Below, one piece after another: positions 57,199 to 64,000 of a stretch of 64,000 nt of DNA (the stretch's first letter is position 1; each line of letters starts with the position of its first letter). The stretch comes from an uncultured bacterium (GTDB lineage Bacteria; Cyanobacteriota; Vampirovibrionia; Gastranaerophilales; Gastranaerophilaceae): positions 86,588-150,587 of the forward strand of contig CADBNI010000021.1 of the NCBI GenBank assembly GCA_902795965.1. The letters are read 5' to 3'. A program made the position numbers and the translations under genes. The notes under the pieces were generated by a model. The model searched no databases, was not told the origin of the DNA, and worked only from the letters and a program-made list of their open reading frames with translations.

Positions 57199-58335
57199 AT
57201 GATGATTGAATTTCACAAAGATATTCTTTTTGATTATTTTATGGAAAACAGTCAGGAAATAATAACCGTAAAAGATTTGAATTACGATTATTCGCTTTGC
57301 AGTCGAACATTTTTGAAGCTATTGAATTTTTCTCACAGTTCTCGTGTTATCGGTAAAAATATGCGTGAGATATTGCCCTTTGAGTGTTATTCTCAGTTGT
57401 GCGAACATTTACGTCAGGTTTTGTTTACGCGCGAACCCGTCACTTGTGTGTTTTCGCTCGGTCGTGATTACGGCGGAAAAATTTTAAAGCATACTTCTGT
57501 TCCGATAGTTCAAGATTGCGAAATTACGGGAATTGTTTCAATATCACACGATATAACTAAAGAAGAAATTTTAAAACAAAATCTTGTGCGAAAAATTAAT
57601 GAACAAAAGGAGCTTTTGGAAAAGAAAAAACAACTTGAGGCTCAAAAAGAGATGTTTATGGCAACGCTTACGCACGATTTGAAAAATCCCGTTCAGGCGC
57701 AGTTGATGAGTTTGAAAATGCTTAATGACGGAATGTACGGCAAATTGAGCGCGGAACAACACGAATTGTTGGAGATTATAATCGAATCCTCAAAATATAT
57801 GCAAAATATGCTCGGTTCGCTACTTAATACTTATAAGTATGACAACGGTGTAATTGAGCTTGAAAGAACGGTGTTTTCCGTGGATACGTTGATGAAATCC
57901 TGCTTAAATGAGGTTAAACCGCTTGCCAAGAGTCGCGAAATCAGAATTTTTTATAATTCGGATATAAAAGAGGATTTGTCGGGTGATATTGTACAGTTGC
58001 GCAGGGTTGTGGGAAATTTACTCAATAACGCGTTGAATTATGCGTTTAGGGGAACGGATTTGGTTATTAATATTTATAAACGCGCGGATAATGCGGTTTT
58101 TGAGTTTATAAATTACGGGAATAATATTCCTGAAGATGTTTTGGAACATATTTTTGAAAAATACGTTTCGGGAAACAAGCTGACGGGTGTCGGTTTGGGG
58201 CTTTATTTTTCCAAAAAAGTTGTAGATGCGCACGGAGGGAGGATTTTTGCGGAAAATATCGGTGAAAATAAGATAAAATTTACGTTTGAACTCCCCGTGA
58301 CAAAAACAGCCGAAAAAGCCTCAATTCAATGGTAA
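57199..58335 (+). CDS. PAS-domain sensor histidine kinase
   Basis: A 378-residue soluble kinase. A PAS fold is at about 10-130 (ENSQEIITVKDLNYDYSLCS), then a coiled linker. HisKA holds the phospho-acceptor His near residue 159 (FMATLTHDLKNPVQAQLMSL). The HATPase has an N box (RRVVGNLLNNALNYAF) and GVGLGLYFSKKVVDAHGG. No membrane helix is present, so it senses a cytoplasmic signal. No response regulator is adjacent. ATG 57199 is chosen since the longer TTG form (57151) starts on top of a TATAAT box. The 3' end overlaps the cassette F regulator by 10 bp. Confidence 0.9.
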   Translation: MMIEFHKDILFDYFMENSQEIITVKDLNYDYSLCSRTFLKLLNFSHSSRVIGKNMREILPFECYSQLCEHLRQVLFTREPVTCVFSLGRDYGGKILKHTSVPIVQDCEITGIVSISHDITKEEILKQNLVRKINEQKELLEKKKQLEAQKEMFMATLTHDLKNPVQAQLMSLKMLNDGMYGKLSAEQHELLEIIIESSKYMQNMLGSLLNTYKYDNGVIELERTVFSVDTLMKSCLNEVKPLAKSREIRIFYNSDIKEDLSGDIVQLRRVVGNLLNNALNYAFRGTDLVINIYKRADNAVFEFINYGNNIPEDVLEHIFEKYVSGNKLTGVGLGLYFSKKVVDAHGGRIFAENIGENKIKFTFELPVTKTAEKASIQW

Positions 58336-58538
58336 ATATCGTTCAGAGAAATATTTAAAGCGTTGCAGATTTTTACGACAATTACGATAGTCGGATTTGC
58401 CTTGCGATTTTCAATCATGTTCAGGTACTTGGTAGAAATGTCAACCATTTCCGCTAACTTTTCCTGCGGAATACGTCTTTTTAATCTTTCTATGCGAATG
58501 TTATCCGCTATTTTTTCTATTATTTCCTTTTCTTGCAT
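58326..58538 (-). CDS. XRE-family HTH regulator, cassette F
   Basis: A 70-residue single-domain Cro/C1-type HTH (ADNIRIERLKRRIPQEKLAE, then MVDISTKYLNMIENRKANPT). The ATG at 58538 is chosen; a TTG two codons upstream leaves only 2 nt to the -10-like TATAGA (58552-58547). With ATG the gap is 8 nt, matching the leaderless pattern of the other cassettes. It is presumed to repress the divergent pilin gene at 58669. Confidence 0.87.
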   Translation of the reverse strand: MQEKEIIEKIADNIRIERLKRRIPQEKLAEMVDISTKYLNMIENRKANPTIVIVVKICNALNISLNDIYH

Positions 58539-58556
58539 ATTCAAATTCTATATAAC

Positions 58557-58636
58557 TTGACAATTTCTTAATATCCATGATATTCTAATTTATAGAATTA
58601 TATTTCATATATTAAGAATTAAAATTCTTAATATAT
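58557..58636 (+). promoter_or_regulatory. Promoter and operator-like palindrome of pilin F
   Basis: TTGACA (58557-58562), 18 bp, TATTCT (58581-58586). Downstream, ATATATTAAGAATT (58607-58620) is perfectly inverted as AATTCTTAATATAT (58623-58636). TTCTTAATAT also occurs between the promoter boxes (58566-58575), as expected for repressor half-sites. Confidence 0.65.
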
Positions 58637-58668
58637 GGTATAAAGTTCAATACTAAAGGAGAAATATT

Positions 58669-59316
58669 ATGGAAAAGAAAAAAGGTTTCACTCTTGCGGA
58701 AGTTTTAATCACCCTCGGTATTATCGGTGTTGTAGCCGCCATGACCATGCCTGTGCTTATTTCAAATTATAAAAAGCATGAAGTTGTTACAAAACTCAAA
58801 AAATTTCATTCTGTAATGAATCAGGCATTAAAAATGTCGGAGATTGACAATGCGGAATTTGAAAATTGGGACGCATCTGAATTAAAAGGCTGGGACGGTG
58901 AAACTCTTTACACCTGGTATAATAAATATTTTGCACCGTATTTTACAAGTAAAGAAATAGAAAAATTACCAAAAGGAATTTTGGTAAAATTAACAGACGG
59001 TTCGGAATTTGTAATGTATAACGGTGACGATTATATAAAAAATTTGCATATCGTTTATTGCATAAACCATAAGGCATGTAAAGATTATATTGACATTAAC
59101 GGAGCTGACCTTTTAAGTCATGGGCTTGACGGGAAAACAACATTTTTCTTTGCCCCAAGGCAACAAGGCATCATTACATATCATTCCGGCTACAAAAGAG
59201 ATAAACTTATGAACGATGTGTCATATGGTTGTAATTCAACTCTAAAATTACATTGTGCGGCATTGATAGAGGCTGACGGCTGGCAAATCAAGGAAGATTA
59301 CCCCGTAAGGTTTTAA
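58669..59316 (+). CDS. Prepilin-like protein, cassette F
   Basis: A 215-residue pilin-like protein with leader MEKKKG (Gly at -1) before FTLAEVLITLGIIGVVAAMT. It has the helix LKKFHSVMNQALKMSE and YIDINGADLLSHGLDGKTTF, a diverged form of the family loop. Cysteines are in YCINHKACKDY and, near the end, YGCNSTLKLHCAALIEADGW; the tail DGWQIKEDYP matches D and E. AAAGGAG lies before the ATG. It is convergent with the HEAT-repeat gene (2-nt gap). Confidence 0.9.
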   Translation: MEKKKGFTLAEVLITLGIIGVVAAMTMPVLISNYKKHEVVTKLKKFHSVMNQALKMSEIDNAEFENWDASELKGWDGETLYTWYNKYFAPYFTSKEIEKLPKGILVKLTDGSEFVMYNGDDYIKNLHIVYCINHKACKDYIDINGADLLSHGLDGKTTFFFAPRQQGIITYHSGYKRDKLMNDVSYGCNSTLKLHCAALIEADGWQIKEDYPVRF

Positions 59317-59318
59317 TT

Positions 59319-60476
59319 CTACAATGCTCTTATTATCGCTTTGATATTGATATCGGTGACTTTCAAAAGTGCTACCGTTCTTGCGGTTTCGTCAAAACTG
59401 CCCAAGTTTTTCAAAACTTCGGCGGTTTTTAGTATTACCGTCTGATTATCGGATTTCAAAAGCTCGCGTATCGCAAGGACATCATCAGAAAGCTCCAATG
59501 CCGTAAAAACAAACGGGCTGTCATCTCTCAATTCCTGCGTGACATATTGTTTCAGCTCTTTGAAATTGATGTTTTTAAGCACTTTTTTTATATCGTAAAT
59601 TTCGTTTTTCGTATCTTTGTCTTCGTCAAAAAGATACTCGTCATTTTCCGTCAATGTTTCAAATTTTTCGCGCGCATTAAGCAAGACAACCGCGCACTTT
59701 TCCGCTTTGCCCGAAAGCATTTCAAAAACGTCAAACAACTCGTAATCAAACACGCAAGCCAACGGCAAAATTTCGCCCAAACCGTTGATTATATAATTCA
59801 AAACAATTAATCCGTCATCAAAATTTTTGTCCAAAATTTCAAAAATGCTTTCCAAATAAGGGATTTCACCCGCAATATTTTCCGCCATGCCCGAATTTTT
59901 CATGGCATTTATAATCGGTTGAACAGCAGTTTTGTCACCGTAAGCGGTCAAAAATTTTACCGCAGAAAATTTCTCAAAATCGTCAATGCTTTCCAATTTT
60001 TTCAAAGCGTTCTCAAAACTTTCTCTATCCTGCCAAACAGCGAGTGTAGTGGCACAATTCCTTGCCAAATCATCATTTTCGCAATATGAATATTTAGTCA
60101 AAAATTCTTTTGCAAGCGGATCTTTTACATAAGCAAAATACCTTGCGCAATAAGTTTTTTCGTTCAAATCTCCGTTTTCAAACCTGTCCAGCATAAAATC
60201 CGTCAAGTCTTCATCGGCAAATTTGACCAAATTTGAAACAATAACCTGTTCATAATAAGGCGAATAGTATTTCAAAAACGGGAGCAAATTCTTGTAATTC
60301 GTCTCATTTATAACGTTTTGAAGCCTTTTTGCCACATTTTCTTTAACAAAATCGAATAAAAAATCGTCTTTTTCGACAAGCTCTTTGAAAAGTTCCGTAT
60401 CACAATCGTCAACAAGATGTTTTGCTACGGTTTCAAAGCCATGCTTGCCCGTAAGTTTTTTCAAATTTTCAGACAT
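59319..60476 (-). CDS. HEAT-repeat-like helical protein
   Basis: A 385-residue all-helical protein with degenerate HEAT/Armadillo-like pairs along its length (for example DPLAKEFLTKYSYCENDDLA and KFLTAYGDKTAVQPIINAMK). No enzymatic motif or signal peptide. It ends 5 nt before the upstream SLOG gene on the same strand, so the two are co-transcribed. It probably acts as a scaffold or adaptor. Confidence 0.7.
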   Translation of the reverse strand: MSENLKKLTGKHGFETVAKHLVDDCDTELFKELVEKDDFLFDFVKENVAKRLQNVINETNYKNLLPFLKYYSPYYEQVIVSNLVKFADEDLTDFMLDRFENGDLNEKTYCARYFAYVKDPLAKEFLTKYSYCENDDLARNCATTLAVWQDRESFENALKKLESIDDFEKFSAVKFLTAYGDKTAVQPIINAMKNSGMAENIAGEIPYLESIFEILDKNFDDGLIVLNYIINGLGEILPLACVFDYELFDVFEMLSGKAEKCAVVLLNAREKFETLTENDEYLFDEDKDTKNEIYDIKKVLKNINFKELKQYVTQELRDDSPFVFTALELSDDVLAIRELLKSDNQTVILKTAEVLKNLGSFDETARTVALLKVTDINIKAIIRAL

Positions 60477-60481
60477 AAAAA

Positions 60482-61081
60482 TTAATCCAAATAGAATACG
60501 GTAATTACTTTATGACCTTCTTCCGCGTATTGAACCGCATTGTGCAAAGTCTTACTCGTATGGGATAAGAAACAAATAAGCTGGTTACAATCGTCAATAA
60601 TTTCTCTGTTGCAAACTCTTGATGCATCGGCAAGTGTCATCATTGCTCTGTCGGGGTGTTCGATAATATTCGGAACACCGATAAGCTGATTTTGAACATC
60701 ACTCGGCTGCTGACCGATAGTCTGAGGTAAAATAACCTTCAATTTGTCGGGATTAGCTTTCATAGCACCGCGAATAGCGGCAGCATTTGTTCCCGAAGAA
60801 CCGCCCGAAGTAATGATTGTATTACCTTGCATAACAAGAGCGGTTGCAAGAGTTTCTATCATTTGCTGATGCGTAATCGGCAAGTTACGGCTTCCGATAA
60901 TCGCAATTTTTTTTGCGGATTGTTTTATTGTCGCAAGTTCCATCGCAAGTTCATCTACCGTATTCGGTGAATCTGACGCGACCGTATCCATATCATCAAT
61001 AGGTACTACGATTGAATTTTGTTTTTCTTTGTTTTCATCTTCAGAACTCATCAAAATTTTTGTCATGTCAATTTCCACCAT
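60482..61081 (-). CDS. SLOG/DprA-like Rossmann-fold protein
   Basis: A 199-residue protein. After a polar N-terminal 65 residues comes a Rossmann-like domain: KKIAIIGSRNLPITHQQMIE, then GNTIITSGGSSGTNAAAIRG, which fits the SMF/DprA-LOG superfamily nucleotide- or nucleic-acid-binding site. It is far smaller than DprA and lacks the lonely-guy PGGxGTxxE motif, so neither DNA processing nor cytokinin activity can be assumed. Start choice among GTG 61090, ATG 61081 and ATG 61066 is uncertain. Confidence 0.65.
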   Translation of the reverse strand: MVEIDMTKILMSSEDENKEKQNSIVVPIDDMDTVASDSPNTVDELAMELATIKQSAKKIAIIGSRNLPITHQQMIETLATALVMQGNTIITSGGSSGTNAAAIRGAMKANPDKLKVILPQTIGQQPSDVQNQLIGVPNIIEHPDRAMMTLADASRVCNREIIDDCNQLICFLSHTSKTLHNAVQYAEEGHKVITVFYLD

Positions 61082-61163
61082 TTTTCTCACTTTCTGATTG
61101 CAAATAATACTTGTTTAGTTTATGCTGATTATAGCACAAAAAATTAATTTTGGGAATAGGGAT

Positions 61164-63689
61164 ATGGAAAATTTGTTGGATAATCTTAACAAAGAGCAAA
61201 GAGAAGCAGTTCAAACTACCGAAGGACCGCTCTTAGTCCTTGCGGGAGCGGGCAGCGGAAAAACAAAACTCTTAACATCAAGAATTGCTTATTTGATAAA
61301 AAATTGTAACATTAGACCGAAAAATATCTTGGCGGTTACGTTTACAAACAAAGCCGCTAAAGAAATGAAAGAACGTTTGGGAAATATCTTGGGTGAAGAT
61401 GTCGTAAAATATATGTGGGTCGGAACTTTTCACGGTATTTGCGGAAGAATTTTGCGCGAAAATATTGAAAATTACAGTTTTCAATCCGGCAAAAAATTGG
61501 ACAGAAATTTTTCAATCTATGATGATAATGATACGAGTGCCGTTATCAAACGCGCTATCAAAAAGCTTAATCTTGACGATAAAATTTATCAGCCGAAACT
61601 TGTTAAATCTGTTATTTCCAACGCAAAAAACAAAATGCAGGACGCTTATACGTTTGCAACTTTTGCAAGAGATTTCAAATCCCAAAAAATTGCCTCGATT
61701 TACGAAGAATACGAAAATGCACTAAACAACAACAATGCTATTGATTTTGACGATATGCTAATGCTTACCGTAAAACTTCTTGAGCAGTGCAAAGAAGTCA
61801 GAGAATATTATTACAAAAGATTTCAGCATATTTTGGTTGACGAATATCAGGATACCAATATGGCGCAATACAATTTGGTCAATATGCTTTATACAAATCT
61901 TTCGGCAGAAGTTCCAAAAGAGCGTTCTCTCTGTGTTGTAGGTGATGTCGATCAATCAATTTACAGTTGGCGCGGGGCGGATTATACGATTATTTTGAAC
62001 TTTCAGCGTGATTTTAAAAATACCAAATTGATTAAGCTGGAACAAAATTACCGTTCGACCGCAAATATTTTGAATGTTGCAAACGCTATTATTGAAAACA
62101 ACACCGAACGTGTTGACAAAGTCCTTTATTCAAACAAAGGCGAAGGCGAACTTATTGACTATTTTGAGGCGCAGGACGAATCTGATGAGGCAAACTTTAT
62201 TGCAAGCAGGATTAAACAGGATTCGGGCGGAGATTACAATCGCTATGCCGTGCTTTACAGAACAAATTCACAATCCCGTGCCTTGGAAGAAGCCTGTATT
62301 GCGGCGGGAATCCCTTACAGAATTTACGGTGGTCTGAAATTCTACGACAGAAAAGAGATTAAAGATATTGTTGCTTATTTAAAATTAATTTATAACAATG
62401 ATGATTCGCAAAGTTTCAGACGAATTGTGAATGTTCCGAAACGTGCAATAGGCGAAACGACTGTAAAAAACCTTTCCGATTTTGCCGATGGTTTGGACAT
62501 AAGTCTTTTTGCGGCTTGTTTGAGGATTGATGATGCGCTTGAAATTCCTCCGAGAACAAGAACAAAATTGAAAGAGTTTGCGGAATTGATTTTGAAATTT
62601 AAAGATGCGGTTTCGTCCTACAATTTGCAGGATTTTGTAACGCTTGTTATTGAAAAATCGGGTTATCTTGCGGAATTGCAAAGGGAAAACACCCCCGAAA
62701 GCGAAGCCGATATTGACAACCTTCAAGAGCTTGTCAATGTTGCGGGCGAATTTGAGCCGGAAGAAAACGAAAACGCACTCGGTGAGTTTTTGCAGCAGAT
62801 TGCACTTGTGTCGGATATTGACGGAATGGATAATATCTCGAATAATGTTACTTTAATGACTTTGCACTCGGCAAAAGGGCTTGAATTTCCCGTAGTATTT
62901 TTGGCGGGTTGTGATGAAGGGATTTTCCCGCACCAGAGAACTTTCAATATTCCGTCCGAAATGGAGGAAGAACGCAGATTGATGTATGTCGGGGTTACGC
63001 GTGCGGAAGAAAAATTGTATCTGACCTCGGCAAAACGCAGACAAATGTGGGGGGAATATAAGTATTACAACCCGTCAAGATTTATCGAAGAAATTCCGCG
63101 CCAACTCTTGAATACGATTGGGTTTGAAGGCAGTATGTCCGATTCTTCGACTTTCCGTAATGCGGTTTCAAAAGCAAAGACGGGCAAATCGGATTTTTCT
63201 TATTCTGCCGCACAAACTGACAGTTTCGGGTATGTAAAACCTTCAAGTGGTTTCGGCAAAGGGTTTGTCGCTCCGACAAGAGGGCTTGCAACAGGAAATT
63301 CCCAAGCAGACAGACAAAAACAAAACTATTATTCCGAACCGAAAAGGACTCCGAGCCGTACTATTTTGGTTAAATCAAAAGAAAACAAGCAGCGTGATGA
63401 AGAACGGGTTAAGGAATTTTTTAAGGACAATGCGATAAAACGTATGCTTGAGGAAAAACGCGAAAACGAACGCAGGCAGCAGGAGGCTGATGCCGAACGA
63501 CAAAAACGTATGGAACAACCGATAGAATATGTTTTTAATGAAGGTGAAAGGGTTTTTCACGATAAATTGGGTGTCGGACATATCAAAGAAGTAAGTCAAA
63601 TCGGCGACAGTATGATGTATACAATCGACTTTGGCAAAATGGGTGTCAAGGCAATGGACGCAGCTTATGCAAAGCTGAAAAAGTTCTGA
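61164..63689 (+). CDS. pcrA: ATP-dependent DNA helicase PcrA/UvrD
   Basis: An 841-residue superfamily 1A helicase. Motifs in order: Q motif LNKEQREAVQ, I LAGAGSGKTK, Ia AVTFTNKAAKEM, II ILVDEYQDTN, III GDVDQSIYSWRGA, IV region RSTANIL, V MTLHSAKGLEFPVVFLAGCD, VI RRLMYVGVTRAEEKLYLT. The C-terminal Tudor-like domain GERVFHDKLGVGHIKEVSQI binds RNA polymerase in PcrA. It unwinds DNA in repair and replication restart. The start at 61164 (AGGG nearby) is preferred to 61122, which lies in the promoter region. Confidence 0.95.
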   Translation: MENLLDNLNKEQREAVQTTEGPLLVLAGAGSGKTKLLTSRIAYLIKNCNIRPKNILAVTFTNKAAKEMKERLGNILGEDVVKYMWVGTFHGICGRILRENIENYSFQSGKKLDRNFSIYDDNDTSAVIKRAIKKLNLDDKIYQPKLVKSVISNAKNKMQDAYTFATFARDFKSQKIASIYEEYENALNNNNAIDFDDMLMLTVKLLEQCKEVREYYYKRFQHILVDEYQDTNMAQYNLVNMLYTNLSAEVPKERSLCVVGDVDQSIYSWRGADYTIILNFQRDFKNTKLIKLEQNYRSTANILNVANAIIENNTERVDKVLYSNKGEGELIDYFEAQDESDEANFIASRIKQDSGGDYNRYAVLYRTNSQSRALEEACIAAGIPYRIYGGLKFYDRKEIKDIVAYLKLIYNNDDSQSFRRIVNVPKRAIGETTVKNLSDFADGLDISLFAACLRIDDALEIPPRTRTKLKEFAELILKFKDAVSSYNLQDFVTLVIEKSGYLAELQRENTPESEADIDNLQELVNVAGEFEPEENENALGEFLQQIALVSDIDGMDNISNNVTLMTLHSAKGLEFPVVFLAGCDEGIFPHQRTFNIPSEMEEERRLMYVGVTRAEEKLYLTSAKRRQMWGEYKYYNPSRFIEEIPRQLLNTIGFEGSMSDSSTFRNAVSKAKTGKSDFSYSAAQTDSFGYVKPSSGFGKGFVAPTRGLATGNSQADRQKQNYYSEPKRTPSRTILVKSKENKQRDEERVKEFFKDNAIKRMLEEKRENERRQQEADAERQKRMEQPIEYVFNEGERVFHDKLGVGHIKEVSQIGDSMMYTIDFGKMGVKAMDAAYAKLKKF

Positions 63690-63762
63690 TATAAGGTTTG
63701 CATAATTTTTTCCTCGCCTCAACGGGAACCTTACTGTCACCCTGAACGTCGGATTGACCTCC

Positions 63763-63841
63763 GTCATGCTGAATTCGTTTCAGCATCTATTAATGTTGAT
63801 TTTTTAAATCAAACTGATAGATTCCGTGTCACGCAATGACA
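63763..63841. repeat. Dispersed palindromic repeat at the right end
   Basis: GTCATGCTGAA, TTCG, TTCAGCAT forms a hairpin, then CTATTAATGTTGAT, GATAGATTCCG and AATGACA. The order matches the element at 37556-37669. GTCACCCTGAA at 63736 is a further decayed copy. Confidence 0.65.
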
Positions 63842-63847
63842 TGAAAA

Positions 63848-63880
63848 CTTTTCCCTCGCCCCAACGGGGAGAGGGAAAAG
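63848..63880. repeat. GC-rich hairpin repeat
   Basis: CTTTTCCCTC..CCCC, AAC, GGGG..GAGGGAAAAG forms a 15-bp stem with one G-A mismatch. The unit is the same as the one inserted in the cassette A pilin leader (7566-7616). Confidence 0.7.
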
Positions 63881-63951
63881 TTGCTTAACGAACCAATGTG
63901 AGTTTAGCAAATTGGGTGAGGGGTACAGGGGGATAGAGGATTAGAAGAATA

Positions 63952-63985
63952 GAGGAATAGCTATTTATGTAAAAGGCTATTCCTC
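63952..63985. repeat. GAGGAATAGC inverted repeat at the window edge
   Basis: GAGGAATAGC (63952-63961) pairs with GCTATTCCTC (63976-63985) over a 14-nt loop. The flanks are runs of GGATAGAGGATTAGAAG-type sequence. No T-run follows. Nothing else is seen in 63881-64000. Confidence 0.5.
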
Positions 63986-64000
63986 CATACCTCTATACAT

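Noticed and set aside
1..64000. tRNA or rRNA genes
   Set aside because: No cloverleaf with GTTC-type T loop or rRNA core sequence was noticed on either strand; a tRNAscan/Infernal run would be needed to exclude them fully.

Overview
The window looks like a chromosomal segment of an AT-rich, Gram-negative, fermentative bacterium, most likely of the non-photosynthetic cyanobacterial sister lineage (Vampirovibrionia/Melainabacteria, order Gastranaerophilales). This placement is an inference. It rests on many short prepilin-like proteins starting FTLAEVLITLGIIGVVAA, lipid A and LPS-export genes (lpxI, lpxB, LptD-type, LptF/G-type), flagellar rod/export genes, a Rex redox repressor, QueH and dispersed palindromic repeats. 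No rRNA, tRNA, CRISPR array, insertion sequence or prophage was recognised.

Layout. 1-432: 5' part of a Fic gene. 541-4089: flagellar export/switch operon (FliM-FliN-like fusion, fliO, fliP, fliQ, fliR). 4130-6823: dehydrogenase, LptF/G permease, coiled-coil protein. 6824-11470: pilin cassette A, TPR proteins, queH, VKOR-DsbA. 11603-18562: asparaginase, endonuclease IV-like TIM barrel, two small proteins, coaX, rex, a repeat-rich gap, gatA. 18574-20958: nucleotidyltransferase/HEPN genes, pilin cassette B, a small coiled-coil gene. 21127-24283: operon rplI / MetE-UroD-like / CooC-like ATPase / folD. 24383-28621: pilin cassette C, an SH3-like secreted protein, pheT. 28748-35124: four-winged-helix GntR protein, TPR protein, two secreted paralogues, lipoate-type ligase, trpS, glycosyltransferase. 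35154-37424: flagellar rod genes. 37753-39202: pilin cassette D and TspO. 39298-44026: dxs, rsmG, STAND/TPR ATPase. 44109-50134: envelope operon (34-aa membrane peptide, M23 peptidase, LptD, aldolase, lpxI, lpxB). 50122-53027: pilin cassette E and a large unknown protein. 53072-58335: dGTPase, WecG/TagA, transketolase N half, YhcH, uridine kinase, histidine kinase. 58326-61081: pilin cassette F, HEAT protein, SLOG protein. 61164-63689: pcrA. The right end is repeat-rich.

The most striking pattern is that all six prepilin-like genes are divergently paired with a small XRE/Cro-type helix-turn-helix gene across an 86-138 bp gap. In every case the regulator start lies only 6-11 nt downstream of a -10-like hexamer, so its mRNA is probably leaderless. 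The prepilins share a cleaved N-terminal helix, a conserved QA-containing helix and a D-x-N-G ... P-N-x-x-G-x-D-x-F loop, but differ elsewhere. Two of them carry palindromic repeats inserted in frame in the leader that is removed on maturation. Two have nearly identical pilins but clearly different regulators. Together this suggests a dispersed, reassorting family of individually regulated surface or secretion pseudopilins that I do not recognise as a described system.

A second theme is small palindromic repeats (GTCATTCTGAG..., CCCTCGCCCC..., 9-bp GTGAGTNNN arrays). They occupy intergenic regions, supply at least one ribosome binding site, and create misleading upstream starts for gatA and the SH3-like gene.
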